A stretch of 64,000 bases of DNA from Faecalicatena faecalis (GTDB taxonomy: Bacteria; Bacillota; Clostridia; Lachnospirales; Lachnospiraceae), in the NCBI RefSeq assembly GCF_012524165.2, contig NZ_JABACJ020000003.1:62001-126000 (forward strand). Reading direction: 5' to 3'. The notes below the pieces were generated by a model, which was not told the origin of the DNA, made no database searches, and worked only from the letters and a program-made list of their open reading frames with translations. This document shows, piece by piece, positions 44,439 to 54,323 of the stretch (position 1 is its first letter; each line of letters begins with the position of its first letter). A program made the translations under genes and the position numbers.

Positions 44439-47400
44439 CTAATTCTTATTTTTCTGTACCATTTTCAGATAAATTCGACAATTTTGGTGATTATAATCAA
44501 TCTCCAATGCCTTTTCAAATTGCTCCTCTGCTTCCTGCATTTTTCCAAATCCAAGGTTTGCAAGTCCCATCAGATAATAACAATGTGCTTTGTTTTTTTG
44601 ATTCATATCGTCCTCAAATATCAAAAAATCTGGAAGCGATACTGCAAAAAAGTCATTCCTCATCTCCTCATTCAGATGTCGCTCTCCATAATCCATTAGT
44701 TTATTAAAGCAGGCATAGGCTGCCTTTTTATTTCCTATTTCCAAATTTGCCAAGCCTTTATATAAAATCATATCCGCGGGTTGATCATAGTAATACATTA
44801 CTCCCCCTGGTTCATCCGCCCCTAATCCTGCTTTTTCAAAGCATATCCTTGCATCCTCTTGTTTTCCAAGTTTTTGTTTTATTTTTCCCAGATTATAGTA
44901 AATATTATTATCCTTTGTCCCTTCCAATTTTCCTTCGCCTAAATTTACTGGATAAACGAGGGCTTTTTCAAGTAACGCCTCCGCCTCCTCATATCTTTCA
45001 TCAGACAGCTTTTCTTTCGCCATCTCTGACAGAGCAATTTTATACTGACCGGAAATTCTGCCTTCTGCTCCTTCCCATGGTCGGAATTCATGGGACATGA
45101 TCGTCTCATATGCTTTTTCATGCATCCCCGCAAGATTATAAAGAGTCACATATTCCAACATAACATCATCTCTTTCCACAAGTAAATCAAGATGTTTCTG
45201 ATAATTATTCAGACGCTTTGTAAATGCTACCCCCATTTTTTTATAAAGCTGGTCCAGTTCAAGAAATATACGGGCATCCGTTTCATCAAGTGTAAAAGCT
45301 TTCTCTAGCTCTTCCTTAGCTCTTTGGGAATTTTTTTCTTTGTTATAATAAGCCAATGCAAGATTTCTATGTACCGTCGGATACTCGTCGTCTAACTGTA
45401 CGGAAGCTTCCCACAATTTTGTTGCTTTTTCAAACTGGAGCTTATCATAATACAAATTGCCAAGATAATAATATGACTTTGATTGATTTGGAGTTTTCTC
45501 GATTGCGTCTTGCAATACTGCAATATCTTCTAATTTATTGGGAAAGCAATATATTGGTGGACACACATCAGCCTTTTTATACTCAGCCGTACTCTCTTCT
45601 ATTCTTCCTTCTTTCCCCAAATAATACGCTTTATAATACTTGAGCATTGGATAATGCTTCGTACACTCACCTAACACTCCAATTGCTTCATCATAACATC
45701 CTAATTCTGCGTAATCCCTGGCCGTCTGAAGGTAATTCTCATGAAAATCCCGCATTAGAATGTTCATTTCTTCTAATTCCTGTTTACTCTTCCCATTCAA
45801 TAGAATCCTCTCATATCTGGAAACATAGTCAAACGCATCTATATCCAGATTTGCCTCAATCCATTCATACGCTTTTTGTACCCGCCCCAGCTTTCTTAAG
45901 ACAATAGCTTTCAGACCTCTCATTTTTATGTTGTGTGCATTTTTTACCAGTCCCTTTTCAGCTAATTCCAGTGCTGTCTCAAAATTTTTACGTTCTGTTT
46001 CAATTGCTGATAAATAGTAAAAGGACATTTCTTGCTGTTCATTACTCCATGACGCCTTGTAAAATGCATCAAATGCATCCTCTTTTTTGCCTTGATAGAA
46101 CAAAGCCAGTCCAAGGTTATAATAAGCTTCACTATTATATGGGTTAGGACTTCTCCATGTCAGCCGTTTAATTGCTATACGGAAATGTTTTTCTGCCCCA
46201 ACAAAATCACCCCTCCTAAATAGCAGCATTCCATAAGCATTATTAATTCGGATATCTCCTTTATCCCTTTTCATTCCCTCCAGATAGTATGGATCAGGTA
46301 AATAAGTTGCATGACGATGCTGTTCAATATGCTGTCCTGTTAAAAGTAATTCCTCGTTGGTCCTGATTTCCTCGGGATCCCTTGCTGCCTCTGCGGGACA
46401 TGCAAGCTCAGGTATTCCCTCATTTTCTGCCTGGTATTCTACTAAAAGTCTCTCTTGGGCATAAATCGATACACAGATGTCACTTATTCTTTTATATTCC
46501 ACGGGAATCTTCTTTTCATAGATATCTACTGGTGATAATACTGTCTCGTCCTTGTAAACTTCCTTTCCCTGATCAGTAACAATAATCTCTGCCTTCTCAT
46601 ACCTTTGTGTTCCATAAACTATAACATGGACGCCTTCTGTATCCGGTTCGACGTTTAAAACCGCATTAATTGTCGCATTTTTTACCTGTCCCACCTTTTT
46701 ATAGGGCATAAAGTACTGTTTAAAGGTCTTCTCCTCAAACGGTTTGAGCCACGTAAAGTCGGGCTGGTTTTCTGTATATACTCCCGTCATCAATTCTATA
46801 TATGGTCCATCCTCGTCAGTCAGATTACGGTCCCATGCCTTCCCAAACTCTCCACATCCCCAAGTCCACTGTTTCTTTCCTGGCGAATAATGATGATCTG
46901 CAACATGAAGCAAACCAGCTTCCTGCTTATAATCATATCCTCCCACAAAATCATACTCTGATGTTTCGGCCATATATGACGTAGGTACTGGTATATTTTT
47001 ATATCTTGAAATATCAACGCCTTCGCTGTAATCATACTTATAGTAGATTCCCTTTGCAATCGGAAATCTGGATACATCCCTCTTCCCATGATCCATAACA
47101 GAATGTACATCTGGTGGAAATATAGACTGTGTATCCTCATTCACAGGTACTGCCGGATTGGCCCACCATAGGAAGGTCTGCGGTATTGCGGTCCTATTAT
47201 ATAACTGTCCCTTAACTTCAATATATGCTTTCCCTGGATATAGAGTAAACTCTGCAATACCTTTTGTTCCATACATCTGATCCATATCATTCACAAGTAA
47301 TGTCTTACTTCCATCTGGATTTTCCCGCATCAGATAATCTACCGGCATGTAAGTAGTCGGTCGGTGATGCTGTGGCCAATTGAACTCAATCCCACCGGAT

Positions 47401-47732
47401 ATCCATGGACCGGTAAGACCTACCAGTGCAGGCTTAATCACATGATTATAGTATACAAAATCATAGTCGTTCGTCTTGTCATAGGCCCGCTGAATGCGGC
47501 CGCCAAGTTCCGGAAGTATCATAACCTTTAAGTACTCATTTTCCAAATAAACCGCATGCCAAATTTTATCCTTTTTTTCATGACTGATTTTCTCTGTTGT
47601 TGGATAAGGATAAACCTTTCCTGAACTTCCCTGATAAACCCTTTTCTCCAAAAACATCGGATTTTTATCCGGTTCCCCAACCTCATATGTAGGAATCACA
47701 ACCTCTTCTTCCCATATCTTCACTGCTTCCAC
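44439..47732 (-). CDS. DUF5107 domain plus tetratricopeptide repeats, large sugar-operon protein
   Basis: A 1097-residue protein without signal peptide. Residues 1 to about 460 match the DUF5107 type, with mutarotase-like strands: VMILPELGGRIQRAYDKT, WISGGIEFNWPQHHRP, HHYSPGKKQWTWG. The rest, from about 490, is a long row of TPR units (for example YNLGLALFYQGKKEDAFDAF, YYLGNLYYDKLQFEKATKLW, HCYYLMGLANLGFG). I know of no settled function for the family. It is the last gene of the alpha-galactoside operon, after galM (25-base gap), so carbohydrate binding or cleavage is a reasonable guess. Confidence 0.8.
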   Translation of the reverse strand: MEAVKIWEEEVVIPTYEVGEPDKNPMFLEKRVYQGSSGKVYPYPTTEKISHEKKDKIWHAVYLENEYLKVMILPELGGRIQRAYDKTNDYDFVYYNHVIKPALVGLTGPWISGGIEFNWPQHHRPTTYMPVDYLMRENPDGSKTLLVNDMDQMYGTKGIAEFTLYPGKAYIEVKGQLYNRTAIPQTFLWWANPAVPVNEDTQSIFPPDVHSVMDHGKRDVSRFPIAKGIYYKYDYSEGVDISRYKNIPVPTSYMAETSEYDFVGGYDYKQEAGLLHVADHHYSPGKKQWTWGCGEFGKAWDRNLTDEDGPYIELMTGVYTENQPDFTWLKPFEEKTFKQYFMPYKKVGQVKNATINAVLNVEPDTEGVHVIVYGTQRYEKAEIIVTDQGKEVYKDETVLSPVDIYEKKIPVEYKRISDICVSIYAQERLLVEYQAENEGIPELACPAEAARDPEEIRTNEELLLTGQHIEQHRHATYLPDPYYLEGMKRDKGDIRINNAYGMLLFRRGDFVGAEKHFRIAIKRLTWRSPNPYNSEAYYNLGLALFYQGKKEDAFDAFYKASWSNEQQEMSFYYLSAIETERKNFETALELAEKGLVKNAHNIKMRGLKAIVLRKLGRVQKAYEWIEANLDIDAFDYVSRYERILLNGKSKQELEEMNILMRDFHENYLQTARDYAELGCYDEAIGVLGECTKHYPMLKYYKAYYLGKEGRIEESTAEYKKADVCPPIYCFPNKLEDIAVLQDAIEKTPNQSKSYYYLGNLYYDKLQFEKATKLWEASVQLDDEYPTVHRNLALAYYNKEKNSQRAKEELEKAFTLDETDARIFLELDQLYKKMGVAFTKRLNNYQKHLDLLVERDDVMLEYVTLYNLAGMHEKAYETIMSHEFRPWEGAEGRISGQYKIALSEMAKEKLSDERYEEAEALLEKALVYPVNLGEGKLEGTKDNNIYYNLGKIKQKLGKQEDARICFEKAGLGADEPGGVMYYYDQPADMILYKGLANLEIGNKKAAYACFNKLMDYGERHLNEEMRNDFFAVSLPDFLIFEDDMNQKNKAHCYYLMGLANLGFGKMQEAEEQFEKALEIDYNHQNCRIYLKMVQKNKN

Positions 47733-47757
47733 ATCTATTCCTCCACTACTGCCCTGA

Positions 47758-48804
47758 CTATATTTTTACTTGAAACTGATAGCTTATTATCTTATCATAT
47801 ACGTCTCCTGCCTTTAATATTGGCTTCTTAACATTCTCCTCATTGACTGCATTCGGAGTATACTGCGCTTCCAAACAAAAACCACTTCTTGATGAATATC
47901 TGCTGCCTCCTCTCCCAGTTATATCTTGTATGAACCGTCCTGTATACAACTGTACTGCCGGAAGGTTGGACTTTACCCTCATGAGTATTCCCGACTCTTG
48001 GCAATAAGCCTCCCCAAGAACTCCCACTGTATCCTCTTCCTTATCCAAAATAAAATTGTGATTATAATCTCCTGCAATCCGTAGTTGTGGAAATTCGGAA
48101 TTAATATCCTGTCCTATTTTCTTGAACCTGCGGAAATCCATGGGCGTATTAGAAACGTTGACCATTTCTCCTGTCGGAATAAATTGAAAATCCTGCACAG
48201 GAGAATACTTTTCGGCATTTATCTGAAGATATTGACCTAAAATATCCCCAGAAGCATGTCCCGCAAGATTAAAATAACTATGATGTGTCATATTGACAAT
48301 TGTGTCCTGATCACTCATCCCTTGAAAATGTATGATAATTTCATTCTCTTCCGTCAGTAAATAGGTAACCGATATTCTGAACTCTCCCGGGAAGCCCTGA
48401 TCCAAATGCGGACTCACTAAGGAAAACCGGATACTTTGATTATTTACACTTTCCACCTGCCATATCCGGTGCTCATAGCCATTCGGACCACTGTGATTAT
48501 TGTTCTCATATTCATTCTTTGTAAGATGATACTTCTTACCGTTAAGTCTAAATTCCGCCAATTTTATACGGTTGGCATTTCTTCCGATCGTAGCACCAAA
48601 ACAGTATCGGTCCTTCTCATATTCTCGCACGCTATTGTACCCCAATACCACATCCCGATATACCCCATAACGATCTGCCACATTCACATATACCAGCCTT
48701 GCACCATAATCTGTGACCCCGACTTCCATTCCCTGTATATTTTCCAGAATATATAGCTGCGTTTCAAATCCGTTTTCCGTCTTGCCAAAACTGCACTGTT
48801 TCAT
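47758..48804 (-). CDS. galM: Galactose mutarotase (aldose 1-epimerase)
   Basis: It interconverts alpha and beta anomers of galactose released by the alpha-galactosidase. The 348-residue product has NNNHSGPNG (H104), the catalytic H175 in NMTHHSYFNLAG and the catalytic E312 in FCLEAQYTPN. The ATG overlaps the stop of the alpha-galactosidase gene by four bases, so the two are coupled. Confidence 0.94.
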   Translation of the reverse strand: MKQCSFGKTENGFETQLYILENIQGMEVGVTDYGARLVYVNVADRYGVYRDVVLGYNSVREYEKDRYCFGATIGRNANRIKLAEFRLNGKKYHLTKNEYENNNHSGPNGYEHRIWQVESVNNQSIRFSLVSPHLDQGFPGEFRISVTYLLTEENEIIIHFQGMSDQDTIVNMTHHSYFNLAGHASGDILGQYLQINAEKYSPVQDFQFIPTGEMVNVSNTPMDFRRFKKIGQDINSEFPQLRIAGDYNHNFILDKEEDTVGVLGEAYCQESGILMRVKSNLPAVQLYTGRFIQDITGRGGSRYSSRSGFCLEAQYTPNAVNEENVKKPILKAGDVYDKIISYQFQVKI

Positions 48805-51038
48805 ATAAGTCCCTGTTCTTCTATATATAAATGAAATAACTTGGAGACAAAATCGCCCGAGGGACCTTTTTCCACTGTCTGATTTCCAGATGCATAATCA
48901 GAAATATTAATTCCTGAATACATTAATTCATCACCATAATACTGCCTTGGATCCCCATCTATTCCATAGCATCCCTTCGGGTCTAAACCAGCCAGCCTGA
49001 ACTGCCTAAATCCAATATTAATTGGATTCAGAATTCTGTAATAGGCTGCCAATGCCTCTTTACGATCCTGTGAAACAACAATCCATGCAGTTTCATTTCC
49101 TTCAAACGGACTTAATAATCGGTAGAAATTTCCATAGTGTATCAAATGACGAAACTGTTTCATAAACGCGATCTGGCCTCTGACTGTTTCCTTTTCATAC
49201 TCTGTCAGCTTCTCCAGATCCAATTCATAACCCATAGTACCAAACATTGCAACATTTCCACGCATTTCCAGAGAGGTAATCCTGCCATTCTGGTGATTCG
49301 GTGATGGTGAAACATGGCTCCCCATTGCCGCCAGTGGGTAAACTATAGAAGTACCATATTGAATCTTTAATCTGTCCACTGCATCCGTATTATCCGAAAT
49401 CCATCCCAGTGGTGCATAGAACAGCATTCCCGGATCAAACCGAGCACCGCCGCTCGCACAACACTCAAACATAATTTCTGGAAATCTTTCATTCATCCGC
49501 TCATAAAGTTCATAGACTCCCAAAATATACTTATGGCTTACTTTTCCCTGATACTTCTTATCATTCCCGTTTGAATATACTTCTGAAAAGGTTCTGTTCA
49601 TATCCCATTTAATATAAGATACCGGTACATCTGCAAATACACTTTCCAACATTCCAAATATATAATCCCTTACTTCTTGTTTTGAAAAATCCAAAATATA
49701 CTGATTTCGGCTATGGCATAAATTACGACCAAGCTCTCCTAATACCCATTCCGGATGTTTTCTGTATAGCTCACTGTTCTTGCTGACCATCTCCGGCTCA
49801 ATCCAGATGCCGAAATCTAATCCCATCTTTGTAATCTTGTCTGCCAATCCTTTTAATCCATTTGGCAGCTTTCTCTCATTTGCATACCAATCTCCCAAAG
49901 AGCTTGTACTATCATCTCTATTTCCAAACCATCCATCGTCCAATACAAACAGTTCTACGCCCAAATTTTTCCCCTGTCGCGCCAGTTTTAAAAGTTCTTC
50001 TTCCGTAAAACTGAAATAGGTAACTTCCCAATTATTTAGTAAAATAGGCCTTGTCGCATTTCTCCATTTCTTCCTGATAAGCCTGTCGCGATATAATTTA
50101 TGAAAAGTCTGACTCATTCCATTTATTCCGGAATCCGAATATACCATGACCATCTCCGGGGTCTGAAAACTCTCACCTTTTTCCAGCTCCCATTGAAAGG
50201 TATTCGGGTGAATCCCCATAATAACTCTGGTGACATCATAATTATCTACTTCTATCTGCCCCAAATAGCTTCCGCTGTATATCAAGCTGAACCCCAGTAC
50301 TTCTCCTGCATTTTCCGTAGTATTCTTACGTTTCAATGCCAAAAAAGGATTGAACTGATAACTGCTGCATCCTCTCATGCTATGGATTTCCTGAACACCA
50401 TAATCAATCGGACGTTCTCTGACCGCCCGCTCTCGAGCCCAAGCCCCCGCAAGGTCCAGCATTATATATTCTTTATCCGGAAGGTCCAAACATCCGCTCA
50501 TTGCCTTTATTAAAGTTATTCCACTTTCATTTCCACAATCAAACCTTGCCGATCGTGCAATGATTGGAAGATTCTCAAATAGTGTATAGAGCAAAACAAT
50601 CTTTAAATCTATTACCTGGTCAGCTAAGATAATTTCCAGTGTAACTGCTTCATCATCCGTATCTGTATATATCGCCGGTAGCCCCTTCAAACTTGGTTTA
50701 CCCTGATAAATCCTATGTGCAAGATATGTAAACTCTACAATACTACTTCCATTTTTCCTCTCCATCTGGTAAGCTGGATACCGCATATCACCATGTCCGA
50801 ACGATGGATATTCCTGTTTGATATTCTCCATGGAAAATAGAGATTCGCCCTCATAGCAGTATGCTGACATATCTCTTGTAGCATTTTGAAATAAATGCGA
50901 AAAGTCTCTCCTTTCCGTAAGTCGTTTTCCAAAATAAAGCTGCCCCAATTCCCCATTTCTCAATACTTTAAAAATATAACTAATTTCACGATTAAACAAA
51001 TGGAACTCTTTTTCTTGTTCATGAAAAATGATTGGCAT
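48801..51038 (-). CDS. GH36 alpha-galactosidase
   Basis: It releases galactose from raffinose- or melibiose-type alpha-galactosides. The 745-residue cytoplasmic enzyme has the GH36 layout: N-terminal beta-sandwich, then a barrel with LDDGWF (367-371) and IWIEPEMVS, the nucleophile D479 in KWDMNR and the acid/base in SDNTDAVDR (D549). ECCASGGARFDPG is also typical. It lies between the MalG-like permease (36 bases upstream) and galM. No signal peptide, so its substrate arrives through the ABC importer. Confidence 0.94.
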   Translation of the reverse strand: MPIIFHEQEKEFHLFNREISYIFKVLRNGELGQLYFGKRLTERRDFSHLFQNATRDMSAYCYEGESLFSMENIKQEYPSFGHGDMRYPAYQMERKNGSSIVEFTYLAHRIYQGKPSLKGLPAIYTDTDDEAVTLEIILADQVIDLKIVLLYTLFENLPIIARSARFDCGNESGITLIKAMSGCLDLPDKEYIMLDLAGAWARERAVRERPIDYGVQEIHSMRGCSSYQFNPFLALKRKNTTENAGEVLGFSLIYSGSYLGQIEVDNYDVTRVIMGIHPNTFQWELEKGESFQTPEMVMVYSDSGINGMSQTFHKLYRDRLIRKKWRNATRPILLNNWEVTYFSFTEEELLKLARQGKNLGVELFVLDDGWFGNRDDSTSSLGDWYANERKLPNGLKGLADKITKMGLDFGIWIEPEMVSKNSELYRKHPEWVLGELGRNLCHSRNQYILDFSKQEVRDYIFGMLESVFADVPVSYIKWDMNRTFSEVYSNGNDKKYQGKVSHKYILGVYELYERMNERFPEIMFECCASGGARFDPGMLFYAPLGWISDNTDAVDRLKIQYGTSIVYPLAAMGSHVSPSPNHQNGRITSLEMRGNVAMFGTMGYELDLEKLTEYEKETVRGQIAFMKQFRHLIHYGNFYRLLSPFEGNETAWIVVSQDRKEALAAYYRILNPINIGFRQFRLAGLDPKGCYGIDGDPRQYYGDELMYSGINISDYASGNQTVEKGPSGDFVSKLFHLYIEEQGLI

Positions 51039-51074
51039 CTCATCTCCTCCTCAATATGTATAAATTCTTACCAT

Positions 51075-51902
51075 TTATAATTTGCCGCCTGAGGTTGCAA
51101 TGCCCTCCACGAACTGTTTCTGGAATAACAAATATAAGATGATCATAGGCAGGCATGCAATCAGAGATGCAGCCATCAGTTCAGGATAATTTGATGAAAA
51201 CTGTCCCTGTAATTTAGACAGAGCTGGTGCCAGAGTCATCGTACTCTGTTCTGTATTGGCTATTAAAGGCCACATTAAGTCTTTGTATGCGAATAATGCT
51301 GTAAAAATCCCCAATGCGACCATTGATGCCTTGGTAAGCGGCATCATTACGTACAAAAATGTCTGTCCGATGTTACAGCCGTCCAAACGTGCTGCCTCTT
51401 CCAGTTCCTTGGGCAGGCTCATATAATTTTGTTTCAGTAGAAACGTTCCAAATGCCGTTACTAACCCAGGAAAGAGTAGAGAGAACAATGTATTCAACAT
51501 CCCGATTTTACTTACCATCAAATACTGCGGTATAATAAATATCTGTGTCGGAACCATCATCTGAAATAATACCAGGGCAAAGCAAAAGTTCTTCCCCTTG
51601 AATTTAAGACGAGCAAAAGCATATCCTGCCATCGTAGCAGTTAATACAGCACACAATATACGTCCAGCAATCATTAAAAATGTATTCAAATATAATTTTA
51701 AAAAGTCCATTTTACGTATGACATTCTCAAACGCATCTATTCTCCACTCTGAAGGAAATATTACAAAAGGATTCATCTGTGTTGCCTCTGAAATCGTCTT
51801 GAATGATGTCAGAATCATCCAGACGAAGGGGACTAGCATAATGATTGCCCCTGTAACCAGGAGGATATGTTTTATTACTGTTCCATACTTTATTTTCTTC
51901 AT
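51075..51902 (-). CDS. Carbohydrate ABC transporter permease, MalG type
   Basis: A 275-residue permease with about six helices. The EAA loop reads EELEEAARLDGCNIGQTF. The end 'QKQFVEGIATSGGKL' is the usual C-terminus of the MalG/CUT1 group. It follows the MalF-type gene by 14 bases. No ATPase gene is present, so a shared MsmK-type ATPase encoded elsewhere is likely. Confidence 0.93.
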   Translation of the reverse strand: MKKIKYGTVIKHILLVTGAIIMLVPFVWMILTSFKTISEATQMNPFVIFPSEWRIDAFENVIRKMDFLKLYLNTFLMIAGRILCAVLTATMAGYAFARLKFKGKNFCFALVLFQMMVPTQIFIIPQYLMVSKIGMLNTLFSLLFPGLVTAFGTFLLKQNYMSLPKELEEAARLDGCNIGQTFLYVMMPLTKASMVALGIFTALFAYKDLMWPLIANTEQSTMTLAPALSKLQGQFSSNYPELMAASLIACLPMIILYLLFQKQFVEGIATSGGKL

Positions 51903-51916
51903 TTCTTCATCCCCTC

Positions 51917-52819
51917 CTATTCATAATGTACCCATTTTTTCTGCATAATCATTTGAATCACCGTAATAATCATAATAATTACCAGAAGAAGTACCACGAT
52001 AGCTGAACCATATCCTTTATTATTTTCCACAAAAGCATACCGGTAGAACAGATATACCAGAGACTGTGTTTTAGGCAGCGCCGGGCTGCTCCTGTCTACC
52101 ATCATAAGAATCATATCAAAAACCTGGAAGGATGCTATGATTCTTGTAACTAAAACAAAAAACATAGTGGGAGAAATCTGCGGTAATGTAATATGAAAAA
52201 ACTGTTGGAATACATTTGCACCATCAATTTCCGATGCCTCATAAAAATCGCGCGGAATTTCCTGAAGTCCCGCAAGAAAAAGGACCATATTGTATCCTAT
52301 TACAGACCATACTCCTACCATTGCTACTACATAAACTGTAATCTTCGGATCAGACAACCAATTGACCTCTCCAATCCCCACGGTATTGAGTAATTTATTC
52401 AATAACCCGAACTCAGAGTTAAAGAGCCATCTCCATACCATAGCAACAGCTGCCGGTGCAACTACCATAGGAAGGAAAAAAATTGTTCTGTAGAAGGTTC
52501 TGCCCCTCATTTTCCTGTTCAACATAACCGCTAAGACCAAGGCAATCACAATTGACAGTGGTACTTCAACAATTGCATACTTAAACGTATTGATCAATGA
52601 CTGCCATACTGAACTATCCTCTATCAGGTTTTTGTAATTTTCCAATCCTACAAATATATTTCCCCTACCAAATGATCCCGTCTTAAAAAAACTCTGATAT
52701 ATGGTCTGGACGATTGGAATAATATTCAGAATGATAAGTCCCAGCATCGTCGGAAGGATAAAAAACCACCCCCAGATACATTCTTTCCAATCTCTTGTCA
52801 ATCTACTTTTCTGCATCAT
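51917..52819 (-). CDS. Carbohydrate ABC transporter permease, MalF type
   Basis: A 300-residue permease with about six helices and the EAA loop DFYEASEIDGANVFQQFF. The short N-terminal part and the TMLGLIILNIIPIVQTIYQSF first helix are typical of CUT1 systems. It is the second gene of the operon after the binding protein, with a hairpin in the gap between them. Confidence 0.93.
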   Translation of the reverse strand: MMQKSRLTRDWKECIWGWFFILPTMLGLIILNIIPIVQTIYQSFFKTGSFGRGNIFVGLENYKNLIEDSSVWQSLINTFKYAIVEVPLSIVIALVLAVMLNRKMRGRTFYRTIFFLPMVVAPAAVAMVWRWLFNSEFGLLNKLLNTVGIGEVNWLSDPKITVYVVAMVGVWSVIGYNMVLFLAGLQEIPRDFYEASEIDGANVFQQFFHITLPQISPTMFFVLVTRIIASFQVFDMILMMVDRSSPALPKTQSLVYLFYRYAFVENNKGYGSAIVVLLLVIIMIITVIQMIMQKKWVHYE

Positions 52820-52848
52820 ATCACTTCTCCTCCCCCGGCTTTTAAATC

Positions 52849-52882
52849 GAAACCCGCAAGGCTTTTGCTTCCTGCGGGTTTC
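52849..52882 (-). promoter_or_regulatory. Intercistronic hairpin between binding-protein and permease genes
   Basis: GAAACCCGCA (52849-52858) pairs with TGCGGGTTTC (52873-52882). It has no T-run on the minus strand beyond GATTTAAAA. Hairpins here often protect the binding-protein mRNA so that it is made in excess; that role is inferred. Confidence 0.5.
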
Positions 52883-52888
52883 GGATTG

Positions 52889-54181
52889 CTATTCTTCTGC
52901 TAAATATGCATTCATCTCATCTGCAACTTCCAGACATACCTCTTCCATTGGACGCTTACCATCCCACACACTGACCATCTTATCGAGAATCATCTGATAC
53001 CACACCTGTGTATTCTTGGAATACGGGTAAATCACGTCATCCTCAAGTGCATCAACATATACCTGTAGATTAAACTGAGGTTCATATGCCGCCCACTTAT
53101 CATTAGTCCCATTGAATGCAGACATTGTGACTCCTAGTTCGGCCTGCTGAATCTGTGCTTTTTCTGAGCCCAGATATTCAATCAGCTTCCAAGCTTCTTC
53201 AGTATGTTCACCACCTGCTGATGCGGACCAAGCAAGTCCCATATTTGTAGAACATCTTCCTTTTGGTCCTACCGGCAGAGGTGCCGCATCACAATTTTCA
53301 CGCACATAATCATTCGCTGATAATCTCGGAAGCATATAAGATCCAAGGAATACCATGGCGGCCTTTCCCGATTCAAGTAAAGCCACCGTATCATTTTCTG
53401 AAAGTACGCTGTACTCCGGCATGCTTCCATCCTGTATAATTCCTTCAATCAATTTCATTGCTTCCAAAGTTTCTGGTTTATCAAATCCTGATTTCGTTTT
53501 GTCTTCACTCAGCCATTCACCACCATATGCATATACAGTGCTGCACCAAGATTCCTGATCACTTGCAGGCTTCATAGCCAGCCCATACTGGTCCTTTTCT
53601 GGTATTGTCAATTGTTTTGCTACTTCTCTGAATTTCTCCCACGTCCATGTCTCATCCGGGTATTCTATGCCAGCCTCGTCAAACATCGTTTTGTTAAACC
53701 AAAGAGCAGATGTGCCTACATCTTTCGGAACACCTAATACTCTTCCGTCATCCGCAATATATATATCAGAGATTTCCTCCGGATAATTATCTAATTTGAT
53801 TTTTTCACTCTTTTCAACATAATCCGTTAAGTCCAGAAGAATATCATCATATTCAGCATATTGGTCGATCTGATGTGCATGCATCCAGAAAACATCCGGC
53901 ATATCGCCTCCTGTAGCGGCTGCCTCAAGCATCGTCCAATAATCCTTCCATGTAGTTACCTGGATATCTACCTTGACTCCTGTCTCTTCTGTAAATCCAT
54001 CCATGATTGTACGCAATCCTGGTTCCTGGTTGCTGTCCCAGATTGCCACCGTCAATTCAACATCCTTACTGTCATTATCAGTCTTCTTAGATTCCTCTTT
54101 ACCACTGTCTTTCCCACAGGCTGCTAAACCAGATACCATACATACCGCTAATATAACCGATACAATTTTTTTCCACTTCAT
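52889..54181 (-). CDS. Sugar-binding lipoprotein of the alpha-galactoside ABC transporter
   Basis: A 430-residue solute-binding protein, family 1. MKWKKIVSVILAVCMVSGLA ends in the lipobox cysteine C22, followed by a Ser/Asp/Lys linker. Body motifs include TVAIWDSNQEPGLRTIMDGF, WKDYWTMLEAAATGGDMPDV and GKAAMVFLGSYMLP. AAAGGAGG precedes the ATG. It heads the operon and lies divergent from two AraC regulators. Raffinose- or melibiose-like ligands are inferred from the GH36 gene. Confidence 0.93.
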   Translation of the reverse strand: MKWKKIVSVILAVCMVSGLAACGKDSGKEESKKTDNDSKDVELTVAIWDSNQEPGLRTIMDGFTEETGVKVDIQVTTWKDYWTMLEAAATGGDMPDVFWMHAHQIDQYAEYDDILLDLTDYVEKSEKIKLDNYPEEISDIYIADDGRVLGVPKDVGTSALWFNKTMFDEAGIEYPDETWTWEKFREVAKQLTIPEKDQYGLAMKPASDQESWCSTVYAYGGEWLSEDKTKSGFDKPETLEAMKLIEGIIQDGSMPEYSVLSENDTVALLESGKAAMVFLGSYMLPRLSANDYVRENCDAAPLPVGPKGRCSTNMGLAWSASAGGEHTEEAWKLIEYLGSEKAQIQQAELGVTMSAFNGTNDKWAAYEPQFNLQVYVDALEDDVIYPYSKNTQVWYQMILDKMVSVWDGKRPMEEVCLEVADEMNAYLAEE

Positions 54182-54323
54182 ATTTTTCCTCCTTTAATTT
54201 AACCAGAGCCGTTCCATGAATCGTTCAATCGATTGATAATTATAATGTACTATGTACTCCTTTATCCGTAAATGGTATAATGTTTTTAAGAGATAGCTTT
54301 TTGTGCTTTTTGGAGGAAACATA
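54182..54323. promoter_or_regulatory. Divergent promoter region of the alpha-galactoside operon and AraC genes
   Basis: Minus-strand TATAAT at 54239-54244 serves the binding-protein gene, but its -35 is poor, as expected for an activator-dependent promoter. A perfect 12-base palindrome TCAATCGATTGA (54225-54236) sits at the likely start site. It has the central CG of LacI-type operators but matches a catabolite (cre) site only partly. Plus-strand TATAAT at 54276-54281 may serve the AraC genes. A direct repeat GTACTATGTACT lies between. Confidence 0.55.

Noticed and set aside
54225..54236. TCAATCGATTGA considered as a CcpA catabolite (cre) site
   Set aside because: The centre fits, but the outer positions of the cre consensus do not match; kept only as a palindrome.
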